In this document: piece by piece, positions 5,935-14,236 of the stretch
How positions within the stretch are numbered: the first letter of the stretch is position 1
Layout of the letters: each line of letters begins with the position of its first letter
NCBI GenBank assembly: GCA_000434735.1
Contig: FR881222.1
Location: 16,894-31,160, forward strand
Length of the DNA: 14,267 nt
Source: Bacteroides sp. CAG:530
GTDB lineage: Bacteria > Bacteroidota > Bacteroidia > Bacteroidales > Bacteroidaceae
Reading direction: 5' to 3'
Position numbers and translations under genes: made by a program
Notes under the pieces: model-generated
Database searches by the model: none
Told to the model about the DNA's origin: nothing
What the model saw: only the letters and a program-made list of their open reading frames with translations

Positions 5935-7967
5935 ACGGAAATACACCTACCCCCGGGTTAGACTATACCAAGCCATGGACAACTGGAGTAGGTCTTGAAT
6001 CGAATTTAGAAAAAAGACAGCGATTTAACATAAACCTAAATCTTGACTTCACTTTAGGAAATGGATCAAAAATCAAGATGTCAAACTTATTCAGCCGCAT
6101 GAACCGAGATAGAGATATACGCCAAAAACGATATGACTTAGAAGGTACACGTTTACGTTTCCAACAGACTGACCGTAAATCGCACAACATAAATCTTACA
6201 AATATATTACAAGGTGATTTCAATATTTTAGGTGCAACACTAAGCGCAGGAGTAGGACGTAGCAATACCGATACGAAAACGCCGTATAACCACCAGTTAC
6301 AATTCCGTCTGAACGCACCGTTTACAGCCAACATTGATGACTTAGCATATCAGCCACCGTACTTAATAGCGAACGCAAAGTTTGTAAAAGAAGACGACTT
6401 AGGCCAATACTATCTGTATGAAGCCACATTCAATGACGAACTAGCAAAAGAAACTGAATACAGTGCATGGTTAGACTTCAAGAAGCCATTCAACTTCAGT
6501 AATAAAGTAAACGGATACATCAAGTTTGGAGGAAAGTTCCGCCAGAAAGAAAGAAGGCTTGAAACCAACCGCAGATACAGACGCATGGACTTAGCAGAAG
6601 GATATGAACCGGTATTTGAAAATATGCCTAATCTAACCCACTCTGAATTCAAAAGCACTTATATAGGAATAAATGATTTTTTAGACACAAGTTTCAAATC
6701 GAACGACTTTCTGAACAACAAATACAAAGACCTGAATATTGACTTTGCGTTAAACCATAATGCAATGCGTAATTTCTACGATGTGAATCAAGACGCATAC
6801 GGAAAGATACTCACATCTAAAATACTGAAAGATTACAACGGCAAAGAAAATCTATGGGCAGGATACATTATGAGTGAAATAAACTTTGGTAAGTATATCA
6901 CATTCATCCCAGGCGTACGCTATGACTTCTCTGATTTGAAATACAACGCATATAGCGGCTCAAATGTTCCAGACAATGAAGACAAAGAGCATGAATTTGA
7001 ATATGAACGTACATCCGACAAAAACCATTATGGTTACTGGCTTCCACAAATACACTTGCGCATAAAACCTGTAAATTGGATAGATATCCGCTTAGCCTAT
7101 ACCGAAACTTTATCACGTCCAGACTATGACTTACTTGCGCCACGCACTATCATAAAGCCCAACGTAAATGAAGTAGTATGGAGTCGTACAAACTTAAAGC
7201 CGGCATTATCGAAAAACTATGATGTCATACTTACCTTCTACCAACCAGACTATGGGATATTTACGGTAAGTGGATTCTATAAGAAAATAAAGAACTTCAC
7301 CTATACTCGTACTGCTTATATTTTGGAAGGCACGACTACTGATCCAACTAAGTTCGACATTCCAGTCAGCATGGCAGGCGGAAGTATCACCTATCCTCTT
7401 AACAGCCCGTTTGACGCAACTCTTAAAGGTTTGGAATTTGATTTACAATTGCAGTTCCACAAACTTCATAACATATTAAAAGGTGTAGTGTTCAGTGCAA
7501 ACCTCACCTTAATGGACTCAAACATGAGTTATTTCGAAACCCTAAAATCAAGGGTGAAAAACCAGAATTTCACACCTGGAGGCACAGAAAAACCATTCAT
7601 GCCCGTCAATTCGGAAATAGTATATGAAGACCGTCTGCTAAACCAACCGTCTTTGCTATTCAATGTTTCGTTAGGATATGACTACAAAAAATTCTCTGGA
7701 CGTATCTCATGCAATTACCAAGACGGAGTTCTCGTCTCAGAACAGCACCGTCAGGATGCCGCAGATGTGGAATCAACACGTCCATTCACGAAATGGGACA
7801 TGCAATTGAAATATAAACTGACTAACCGTTTCTCACTCTATGCCACTTTGTCTAATTTCACAAAATCATCAGACCGCCGCCGCCGTGACATCACGAACTA
7901 CCCGGTTAGAGTAGAATATTATGGTTCAGCCGCATATGTCGGATTCAAATACGACATCTTCAAATAA
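5868..7967 (+). CDS. TonB-dependent outer-membrane receptor, 5'-truncated
   Basis: The frame is open from 5868 to 7967 (699 codons). The first ATG is at 6078, but receptor-like sequence starts well before it, so 6078 is not a natural start. Alternating polar/aromatic strands such as NINLNLDFTLGNGSKIKMSN, GYIMSEINFGKYITFIPGVR and RLAYTETLSRPDYDLLAPR are typical of the C-terminal beta-barrel, which ends in AAYVGFKYDIFK. Complete relatives are about 800-1000 residues with a signal peptide, a carboxypeptidase-regulatory-like domain and a plug. All of these are missing, so the product cannot reach the outer membrane or transport as encoded here. It should have imported oligosaccharides from the neighbouring lyase pathway. 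No SusD follows; instead a beta-helix lipoprotein starts 28 bases downstream. Family is clear and substrate is inferred only from the operon. Confidence 0.85.
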   Translation, partial: DCTASADQTDRSNDTFNASYKVNGNTPTPGLDYTKPWTTGVGLESNLEKRQRFNINLNLDFTLGNGSKIKMSNLFSRMNRDRDIRQKRYDLEGTRLRFQQTDRKSHNINLTNILQGDFNILGATLSAGVGRSNTDTKTPYNHQLQFRLNAPFTANIDDLAYQPPYLIANAKFVKEDDLGQYYLYEATFNDELAKETEYSAWLDFKKPFNFSNKVNGYIKFGGKFRQKERRLETNRRYRRMDLAEGYEPVFENMPNLTHSEFKSTYIGINDFLDTSFKSNDFLNNKYKDLNIDFALNHNAMRNFYDVNQDAYGKILTSKILKDYNGKENLWAGYIMSEINFGKYITFIPGVRYDFSDLKYNAYSGSNVPDNEDKEHEFEYERTSDKNHYGYWLPQIHLRIKPVNWIDIRLAYTETLSRPDYDLLAPRTIIKPNVNEVVWSRTNLKPALSKNYDVILTFYQPDYGIFTVSGFYKKIKNFTYTRTAYILEGTTTDPTKFDIPVSMAGGSITYPLNSPFDATLKGLEFDLQLQFHKLHNILKGVVFSANLTLMDSNMSYFETLKSRVKNQNFTPGGTEKPFMPVNSEIVYEDRLLNQPSLLFNVSLGYDYKKFSGRISCNYQDGVLVSEQHRQDAADVESTRPFTKWDMQLKYKLTNRFSLYATLSNFTKSSDRRRRDITNYPVRVEYYGSAAYVGFKYDIFK

Positions 7968-7995
7968 TTTGTTATATACATAAATAGGAAATATT

Positions 7996-9255
7996 ATGAA
8001 ACTAAAGATATTCACAATCGGAATCGGATTATTATCCACTTTCTGCATAAGCTGCGAACATGAAAATATTTTAGACATCAATGACGTAAACATTCTTCCA
8101 AGTAACCCACAAAGCGTAGTTATCGTAGAACCAGACGATGGAATCACATCGGTTAACGCCTTAACCAACGCCATCAACGAAAATGGCGATGCTACTTATA
8201 TACTACGCCGTGACGGAGTGTACTATCTAGAAGGGAAAAATGTTTTTAAGCATAATGTGACCATTAAAGCAGAAAATGGTTCTGGCAAATTGCCTACCAT
8301 ACAACCTATATGCGACGCCCAAGGAGCACTGAATGCAGACATGATACGTTTCAGCGGTAGCGCTACGTTCGAAAATATCTATTTTTTAGGTAAAGACGCA
8401 GCTACAGGAAACCTGATGCAACGTCTATTCCGTATAGACGGAAAAGGCATTAAGCTAAAATTCGAAAATTGCTTCATTGACTATTGTAAAAATTTCTGTG
8501 TCCGTACAGATAACAACAACAACAAAATCATCTTCAACAATTCAACCATTAGAAATCTGGCACTTACCAGCGATCCAGCCAATGGTAGATTAGTAGACAC
8601 CAGAGGAAACGAACAAGATAGCATCTTGATAAATAACTGTTACGTTTACAATACTACCGGACACATCGTGCGATTTGACAAAGTTGTAACCAACTATTTA
8701 GGCATCAAACACTGTACATTCTATAACGTAGGTCATAGCATTGAAATAAACTATGCCACAAAAGTCCAAATAGAAGACAATATATTTGCAAACGTAGGAT
8801 GGAAATCAAGTGAAACAACTGATGTCTTCTGGTCTGTATCAATCCCTAAAGATCCGGAAATCGCACAAAAGGTTGACATGAGAATATGCAATAACAACCG
8901 GTTCTTCTCAAACGAAATAGAGGCATTGTATATTAAATACCCCAAGAACTTAAAAAGAATGGCACTCTCCGAAGGTGCCAATACATTGATAGAAGAAGGA
9001 AAACTTATATTTGCAAATAACTTTTCCGAACCTCTTACTTTTGACTATGCCCCAACTCTACCTATGGAATATCTGGACAAGTACTTCGAAAATGTAGGAA
9101 AAAACATGCTAAACTGGGCTGACCTGCCATTCTACGCAGATGAAGACGGGATTGAAGGCATTGAAATCGGAAAGACATTTACCTTCCGCTATCCACAAAG
9201 TAGCAAGTCAGCTACAGCATCAACAACCAACGGTCCATTAGGAGTAATAGAATAA
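7996..9255 (+). CDS. Surface-type lipoprotein with right-handed beta-helix (DUF4957/DUF5123-like)
   Basis: A 419-residue protein with a lipoprotein signal peptide: MKLKIFTIGIGLLSTFCISC, with the lipidated Cys at 20 followed by acidic EHEN. That pattern is compatible with outer-membrane or surface display in Bacteroidota. After a short linker, about residues 60-330 show the periodic short strands and Asn-rich turns of a parallel beta-helix: IIFNNSTIRNL, ILINNCYVYNTTGHIVRFDK, LGIKHCTFYNVGHSIEINYA, VQIEDNIFANVGW. I recognise the fold type, resembling pectate-lyase-like and DUF4957/DUF5123 proteins of glycan operons, but see no established lyase catalytic set such as the Lys/Arg pair of PL6. It may therefore be a glycan-binding protein or an uncharacterised lyase. 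It lies between receptor and lyase in the position where SusD or a surface glycan-binding protein usually sits. Ribosome-binding sequence is weak, as is usual in this phylum. Confidence 0.7.
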   Translation: MKLKIFTIGIGLLSTFCISCEHENILDINDVNILPSNPQSVVIVEPDDGITSVNALTNAINENGDATYILRRDGVYYLEGKNVFKHNVTIKAENGSGKLPTIQPICDAQGALNADMIRFSGSATFENIYFLGKDAATGNLMQRLFRIDGKGIKLKFENCFIDYCKNFCVRTDNNNNKIIFNNSTIRNLALTSDPANGRLVDTRGNEQDSILINNCYVYNTTGHIVRFDKVVTNYLGIKHCTFYNVGHSIEINYATKVQIEDNIFANVGWKSSETTDVFWSVSIPKDPEIAQKVDMRICNNNRFFSNEIEALYIKYPKNLKRMALSEGANTLIEEGKLIFANNFSEPLTFDYAPTLPMEYLDKYFENVGKNMLNWADLPFYADEDGIEGIEIGKTFTFRYPQSSKSATASTTNGPLGVIE

Positions 9256-9286
9256 AAAATAACAAGTCAACTATAATGAATATGCA

Positions 9287-11173
9287 ATGATGAGAAAAAT
9301 CTTATTCATCCTATTGACATTGGCATATCATGCCTGCTCTTCAGCGCAAGAGCCCCCATCGCATAAAATGATTCAAGAACGAGTTCATCCTTATCTAATC
9401 ATGACATCCGATCGGGAAGCAAGCATTCGACAAGCCATAGAAGCAGACGAAAAATGGAGACAATATCATCTGCTGATGATAGAAGAAGCTAAGACATGTC
9501 TTGATAAGCCAATTTGCAAAAGAACTCTTACAGGTAAAAGACTTTTAGATGTATCACGAGAATGTCTACGCCGTATATTGCTTTTGGGGTATGCCTATCG
9601 AATGACAGGCGAAATGTCTTATGCCACAAGGGCCCAAGAAGAACTTAATTCACTTGCGGACTTCACAGATTGGAATCCAAGCCATTTTCTGGATGTTGCA
9701 GAAATGACAACGGCAGCAGCCATCGGATATGACTGGTTATACAGCACACTTAGCGAGTCTACCAGAAAGAAACTGGAGCAAGCAATTATTTCCAAAGGAA
9801 TTAATCCATCGCTAAACAGTGATTATAACAACTGGCTTTCAAGAGACAATAACTGGAATCAGGTATGCAACGGAGGCATTACTTTAGGCGCACTGGCCAT
9901 CTATGACCAAATTCCTAATCAAGCAGCAGAATTGATAAACCGTGCCATAAATTCAATAAGACTTCCAATGAAGGTTTATGCCCCCGAAGGAGCATATCCC
10001 GAAGGATATTCATATTGGGGATATGGAACAACTTACAACCTTATGCTGATAGATGCCCTGAAAAGCTTCATACATAGTGATTATGGTCTTACCCAACAAG
10101 AAGGGTTTCTTTCCTCGGCCAAATTCATACAGCACATGATACTGTCCGATGGCTATTCTTTCAACTATGGAGACTGTGCTTCATCAGGACGTGTAAACCC
10201 TTGTGTCTTTTGGATGGCAAACCATTCTAAACAGACAGATTTGCTATGGAGTGAAAATTACTTGTTTAGCCATTCATCTCCACAGAAAATACAGTCATAC
10301 AGATACGCAGTGTTGGCATTGATATGGGGAGCCGATCTTTCCACAGAAAAAGTATCACCCCCTTCCGAAACCATGTGGGTCGCTTCAAAAGCCACAGTTC
10401 CTGTAGCTTTAATGCGCACTTCATGGAACTATAAACAAGGAATGTCACTTGCCATTAAAGGCGGCACAGCACAAGCTGGACACGCTCATTTAGATGCAGG
10501 TTCATTTGTTTTCGTAAACAACAACATAAGATGGGCTATTGATTTAGGACCTCAGGACTATAATTCTTTAGAATCAAAAGGCATAGACTTATGGAACAGA
10601 AGCCAACAATCAGACAGGTGGAAAGTTTTGAGATACAATAATTTTGCACACAACACGCTTACTTTCAACAATGAGTTGCAAAACGTTAATGGGAATGCCA
10701 CTATTACTGAATACGCAAACGAAAAAAACTTTAAATATGCCATTATCAATCTTACGCCTGTGTATAAAACACAAGTAAAAAAAGTAATGCGCGGAACAGC
10801 ACTTTCGGGTATGGATTATGCTATTGTCAGAGATGAGATAGAAACGGCGCAACATGGAGTAACCGTACGGTGGAATATGGCAACAAAAGCCAAGCCAACA
10901 ATCATAGACAACCATACCATACAATTGGCGCAAGAAGGAGAAACACTCATTCTGAAAGCTGAATCGAACGAACAGATTGTCGCTAAGACATGGAATGCAT
11001 CTCCAACAACCGAATATGATGCGCCAAATCCTGGAGTTACCTTTGTCGGATTTGAAGTATATCTAAAACCAAATTCATCAAATATGCTACAGGTAACGCT
11101 TATAACCAACAAAAATAGTAATTACGAGAATTTAACCAAACAATTAAAAGACTGGAAAAAGTATGTACGATAA
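9287..11173 (+). CDS. Heparinase II/III-like polysaccharide lyase
   Basis: A 628-residue secreted enzyme. The N-terminus MMRKILFILLTLAYHACSSAQ is a signal peptide, either cleaved after SSA or lipidated at the Cys in YHAC. The first ~340 residues are an alpha/alpha-toroid with NNWNQVCNGG (188-197) and YPEGYSYWGYG (237-247). The beta-sandwich part has AGHAHLDAGSF (397-407) and NNFAHNTLTFN (451-461). These Asn, Tyr and His motifs are where heparinase II/III-fold lyases (families such as PL12, PL15, PL17, PL21, PL33, PL35, PL37) hold their catalytic residues. The enzyme should split uronic-acid glycans by beta-elimination, leaving a 4,5-unsaturated uronyl end. I cannot assign the CAZy family by eye. 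Neighbouring GH88 and GH2 glucuronidase point to a glucuronate-containing polymer. Two adjacent ATG codons (9287, 9290) are possible starts. The stop nearly abuts GH88. Confidence 0.85.
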   Translation: MMRKILFILLTLAYHACSSAQEPPSHKMIQERVHPYLIMTSDREASIRQAIEADEKWRQYHLLMIEEAKTCLDKPICKRTLTGKRLLDVSRECLRRILLLGYAYRMTGEMSYATRAQEELNSLADFTDWNPSHFLDVAEMTTAAAIGYDWLYSTLSESTRKKLEQAIISKGINPSLNSDYNNWLSRDNNWNQVCNGGITLGALAIYDQIPNQAAELINRAINSIRLPMKVYAPEGAYPEGYSYWGYGTTYNLMLIDALKSFIHSDYGLTQQEGFLSSAKFIQHMILSDGYSFNYGDCASSGRVNPCVFWMANHSKQTDLLWSENYLFSHSSPQKIQSYRYAVLALIWGADLSTEKVSPPSETMWVASKATVPVALMRTSWNYKQGMSLAIKGGTAQAGHAHLDAGSFVFVNNNIRWAIDLGPQDYNSLESKGIDLWNRSQQSDRWKVLRYNNFAHNTLTFNNELQNVNGNATITEYANEKNFKYAIINLTPVYKTQVKKVMRGTALSGMDYAIVRDEIETAQHGVTVRWNMATKAKPTIIDNHTIQLAQEGETLILKAESNEQIVAKTWNASPTTEYDAPNPGVTFVGFEVYLKPNSSNMLQVTLITNKNSNYENLTKQLKDWKKYVR

Positions 11174-11174
11174 A

Positions 11175-12401
11175 ATGAAAACTAAAATGAAAAGAACAAT
11201 AATGTTTTTGATAGGTGCCATTGCAACATTGGGTCTGTCATCATGCCACAATAACAAGACAAGCGAAATAGACTCTATCATAGAAAAAGGATTAACACGA
11301 GCTACAGAACAAGCCAAGTTTCTAGCTCAAAGTCTAATGAACCAACCGGATAAGCTTCCGAGAAGTTTTGAAAACGATACTTTAGTCACATCCGATTCAC
11401 GCTGGTGGTGCAGTGGTTTTTTTGCAGGCACCCTATGGATGCTCTATGAAAACCAACCTAACGATACTTTAAAACAATATGCGGAAAATTATACCCTACG
11501 TGTGGAGAAGGAACAATATACAAAATCTACGCACGACTTAGGCTTTATGATGTACTGTAGTTTCGGGAACGGATACCGACTAACAGGCAACAAACATTAC
11601 GAAGCAGTATTGTTGCAAAGTGCAAATTCTCTGGCAAGCCGTTTCAATAAAAAAGCAGGTGTCATCCGCTCGTGGGATAATAAACCAAAATGGAAATATC
11701 CCGTCATAATAGACAACATGATGAATCTTGAATTGTTGGAAGAAGTATACAAGCTTTCTAACAATGCATTTTTGGATACAATAGCGAACAGCCACGCACT
11801 AAATACCATGAAGAATCACTTTCGCCAAGACTACAGTTCGTGTCATGTAGTAGATTATGATACCATAAGCGGACAAGCTATCAAGCGACAGACGCATCAG
11901 GGATATTCAGACACATCGGCTTGGGCCAGAGGTCAGGCATGGGGCCTTTACGGATATACTATGATGTATCGCGAAACGAAAAATCCGGTTTATCTTGAGC
12001 AAGCCACACATATAGCACACTTCATATTGAACCACCCCAATCTTCCGGCAGACAAGATTCCATATTGGGACTTTGATGCTGCTGATATCCCCAATGCACC
12101 ACGTGATGCATCGGCAGCAGCAATTATGGCATCGAGCTTAATTGAATTAAGCCAATATGTCAATGATAAAAACTTATCCAACGAATACCTCGCCACAGCT
12201 TGCCAACAAATAAAAGTCCTTACTTCTGATGTGTATTTGGCTCAACCTGGCACAAACGGTGGATTTATCCTAAAACACTCTGTAGGTAATTATCCACGAA
12301 ACAGTGAGGTTGATGTCCCTCTTACTTATGCAGATTATTACTATGTAGAAGCATTAATAAGATATAAGAATCTTAAAAATAAACAGACCAATATACAATG
12401 A
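11175..12401 (+). CDS. GH88 unsaturated glucuronyl hydrolase, lipoprotein
   Basis: About 408 residues, the family's usual length. It hydrates and removes the 4,5-unsaturated uronic acid that a lyase leaves at the non-reducing end of oligosaccharides. The two GH88 catalytic aspartates, D88 and D149 in the Bacillus enzyme, correspond to D121 in STHDLGFMMY and D180 in PVIIDNMMNLE. QGYSDTSAWARGQAWGLYGY (243-262) and the Trp-rich RWWCSGFFAGTLW are also typical. The N-terminus MKTKMKRTIMFLIGAIATLG followed by LSSC is a lipoprotein signal with the lipidated Cys at 24. The frame is open to an ATG at 11163 inside the previous gene, but the starts at 11175 or 11187 give a normal signal peptide, so I prefer 11175. 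It follows the lyase stop by one base and overlaps GH2 by four (ATGA), so translation is likely coupled. Product probably sits in the periplasm, membrane-anchored. Confidence 0.93.
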   Translation: MKTKMKRTIMFLIGAIATLGLSSCHNNKTSEIDSIIEKGLTRATEQAKFLAQSLMNQPDKLPRSFENDTLVTSDSRWWCSGFFAGTLWMLYENQPNDTLKQYAENYTLRVEKEQYTKSTHDLGFMMYCSFGNGYRLTGNKHYEAVLLQSANSLASRFNKKAGVIRSWDNKPKWKYPVIIDNMMNLELLEEVYKLSNNAFLDTIANSHALNTMKNHFRQDYSSCHVVDYDTISGQAIKRQTHQGYSDTSAWARGQAWGLYGYTMMYRETKNPVYLEQATHIAHFILNHPNLPADKIPYWDFDAADIPNAPRDASAAAIMASSLIELSQYVNDKNLSNEYLATACQQIKVLTSDVYLAQPGTNGGFILKHSVGNYPRNSEVDVPLTYADYYYVEALIRYKNLKNKQTNIQ

Positions 12402-14176
12402 GGATAACTATACGTACTATCTTATTCGGACTGATCTGTTGCGTTCAATTCATGTCTACAAACGCTCAACAGCTTATGACCAATGTCTACGGACGCAACC
12501 GGCAGTTATTGAATGGCAAATGGGCAGCCATAATAGACCCTTATCGACACGGCCACAAGAATTCTATCTACAAAGACAAACCTCTGAAAAGCCAATTCGA
12601 TTTTAAAGAGTATTCATGGAATGGAGGATTACGTCTAAATGTGCCAGGAGATTGGAATTCACAAATGCCAGAATTAAACTACTATGAAGGTACTATTTGG
12701 TATGCTAAGCGATTTAACGTAATCAAAAATCCAGAGCGACGCTTATTTATATATTTTGGAGCTGTAAACTATCTGTGTTCCATATATCTAAATGGCAAAC
12801 AAATCGGGACTCACGAAGGCGGATTTACCCCTTTTCAGTTAGAAATAACTGATAAGATAAAACAAGGAAACAATTTCTTGGTAGTAGAAGTAGATAACAG
12901 CAGAAGGAAAGACGGTATTCCCGCTCTTATGTATGACTGGTGGAACTATGGAGGAATAACAAGAGACGTTATGCTTATAACTACACCAAAGACATTTATC
13001 GAAAACTATTTCATTCGTTTAGATAAGAAAAATCCATGTCTCATTCATGCCGATATAAAACTTTCTGAGCATAAAGCAAATGAAAGAATACATTTGACTA
13101 TTCCAAAGCTAAAGATAAGCCAAACCATTATCACCGATACAGTTGGGGCGGCAAAGATTTCCATCAATGCAAAACACGTCAACCGATGGTCACCAACCGC
13201 ACCCTACCTATATGAGGTACAATTATCGACCGTATGCGACACGATAAAAGAGCTTATCGGATTCAGAAACATATACACACATGGCAAACAAATCTACTTG
13301 AATGACAACCCCATTTTCATCAAAGGGATAAGTTTCCATGAAGAAATAGCCCAACGAAAAGGACGAGCCTACTCTGAGCAAGATGCCGTAGCGTTACTGT
13401 CTGAAGCCAAAGCTTTAGGAGCCAACCTTGTCAGATTAGCCCATTATCCACAAAATGAATATATAGTCCGAATGGCAGAACGCATGGGAATAATGCTATG
13501 GGAAGAAATTCCACTTTGGCAGAACATAGACTTTGGCAGCGAACAAACGCTGCAAAAGGCCATATACATGCAAAACGAAATGATAATGCGCGACCGCAAT
13601 CGATGCGCCGTCTCCTTTTGGGGATTAGCAAACGAAACAGCTCCATCTGCCGCTCGCAACAGCTTTCTGAAACATCTTGCAAAAAACTGTTTAAAACTTG
13701 ATGCCAGCCGTCTTACTACTGCCGCTTTCGACAAAATAACATGGGATGAACCTACTCTCACGTTTTATCTAGATGATCCGGTTACAGAGTTTATAGACGT
13801 AGTTTCAATAAACAAGTATATGGGATGGTATCACAAATGGCCAACAAAGCCTGCCAATGTACACTGGGACGTATGCCAACAAAAGCCATTGGTTATATCC
13901 GAATTTGGCGGAGAAGCCTTATATGGCCAAACGGGAGAATATCCAAACGATTGGAGCGAAGACTATCAGGCACAATTGTATAAAGACAATCTGGAAATGT
14001 TCTCGCATATCACCAATCTGGCAGGCATATCCCCGTGGGTATTGTTTGATTTCCGCTCACCGTATCGCTTTCAACCGCTTAATCAAAACGGATGGAACCG
14101 AAAAGGATTGGTTTCAGACCAAGGTTTCAGAAAGAAAGCATGGTATATTATGAATGATTTCTATAATAAACGATAA
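12398..14176 (+). CDS. GH2 beta-glucuronidase, secreted
   Basis: 592 residues, close to E. coli UidA (603). The N-terminus MRITIRTILFGLICCVQFMS then TNAQQ is a Sec signal peptide, cleaved probably after A23, so the enzyme is periplasmic. A jelly-roll sugar-binding domain (about 30-190, with IYLNGKQIGTHEGGFTPFQL), an immunoglobulin-like domain (about 195-285) and a TIM barrel follow. The acid/base is E413 in GLANETAP and the nucleophile is E502 in VISEFGGEA. SINKYMGWY and the N-R-K at 567-569 (WNRKG) match the glucuronidase carboxylate-recognition N-x-K motif (N566/K568 in UidA), so the specificity call is better supported than for most GH2 proteins. It should remove terminal beta-linked glucuronic acid from the oligosaccharides left by the lyase and GH88. 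The start overlaps the GH88 stop by four bases. It is the last gene of the operon. Confidence 0.9.
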   Translation: MRITIRTILFGLICCVQFMSTNAQQLMTNVYGRNRQLLNGKWAAIIDPYRHGHKNSIYKDKPLKSQFDFKEYSWNGGLRLNVPGDWNSQMPELNYYEGTIWYAKRFNVIKNPERRLFIYFGAVNYLCSIYLNGKQIGTHEGGFTPFQLEITDKIKQGNNFLVVEVDNSRRKDGIPALMYDWWNYGGITRDVMLITTPKTFIENYFIRLDKKNPCLIHADIKLSEHKANERIHLTIPKLKISQTIITDTVGAAKISINAKHVNRWSPTAPYLYEVQLSTVCDTIKELIGFRNIYTHGKQIYLNDNPIFIKGISFHEEIAQRKGRAYSEQDAVALLSEAKALGANLVRLAHYPQNEYIVRMAERMGIMLWEEIPLWQNIDFGSEQTLQKAIYMQNEMIMRDRNRCAVSFWGLANETAPSAARNSFLKHLAKNCLKLDASRLTTAAFDKITWDEPTLTFYLDDPVTEFIDVVSINKYMGWYHKWPTKPANVHWDVCQQKPLVISEFGGEALYGQTGEYPNDWSEDYQAQLYKDNLEMFSHITNLAGISPWVLFDFRSPYRFQPLNQNGWNRKGLVSDQGFRKKAWYIMNDFYNKR

Positions 14177-14187
14177 AGCAAAATATA

Positions 14188-14225
14188 AAATAGGGCTGCC
14201 AATATTAAGCAGTCCTATTTATATA
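14188..14225 (+). terminator. Terminator of the glycan operon
   Basis: A 12-bp stem, AAATAGGGCTGC (14188-14199) and GCAGTCCTATTT (14209-14220), with one G-U wobble and a 9-nt loop, 11 bases after the GH2 stop, followed by the AT-rich ATATA. The downstream U run is short because the stem itself ends in A-U pairs. Position at the end of a tight five-gene cluster makes it the likely end of the transcript. Confidence 0.75.
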
Positions 14226-14236
14226 CCGTCACAATT

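Noticed and set aside
6078..7967. The 629-codon ORF from ATG 6078 as a complete outer-membrane protein
   Set aside because: No signal peptide at this start, and receptor-like sequence continues upstream in the same frame. The ATG is an internal methionine (KMSNLFSR).
11163..11174. Earlier ATG for the GH88 gene inside the lyase gene
   Set aside because: It adds only MYDK before a standard lipoprotein signal peptide. The ATG at 11175 right after the lyase stop is the better start, although a coupled start at 11163 cannot be excluded.
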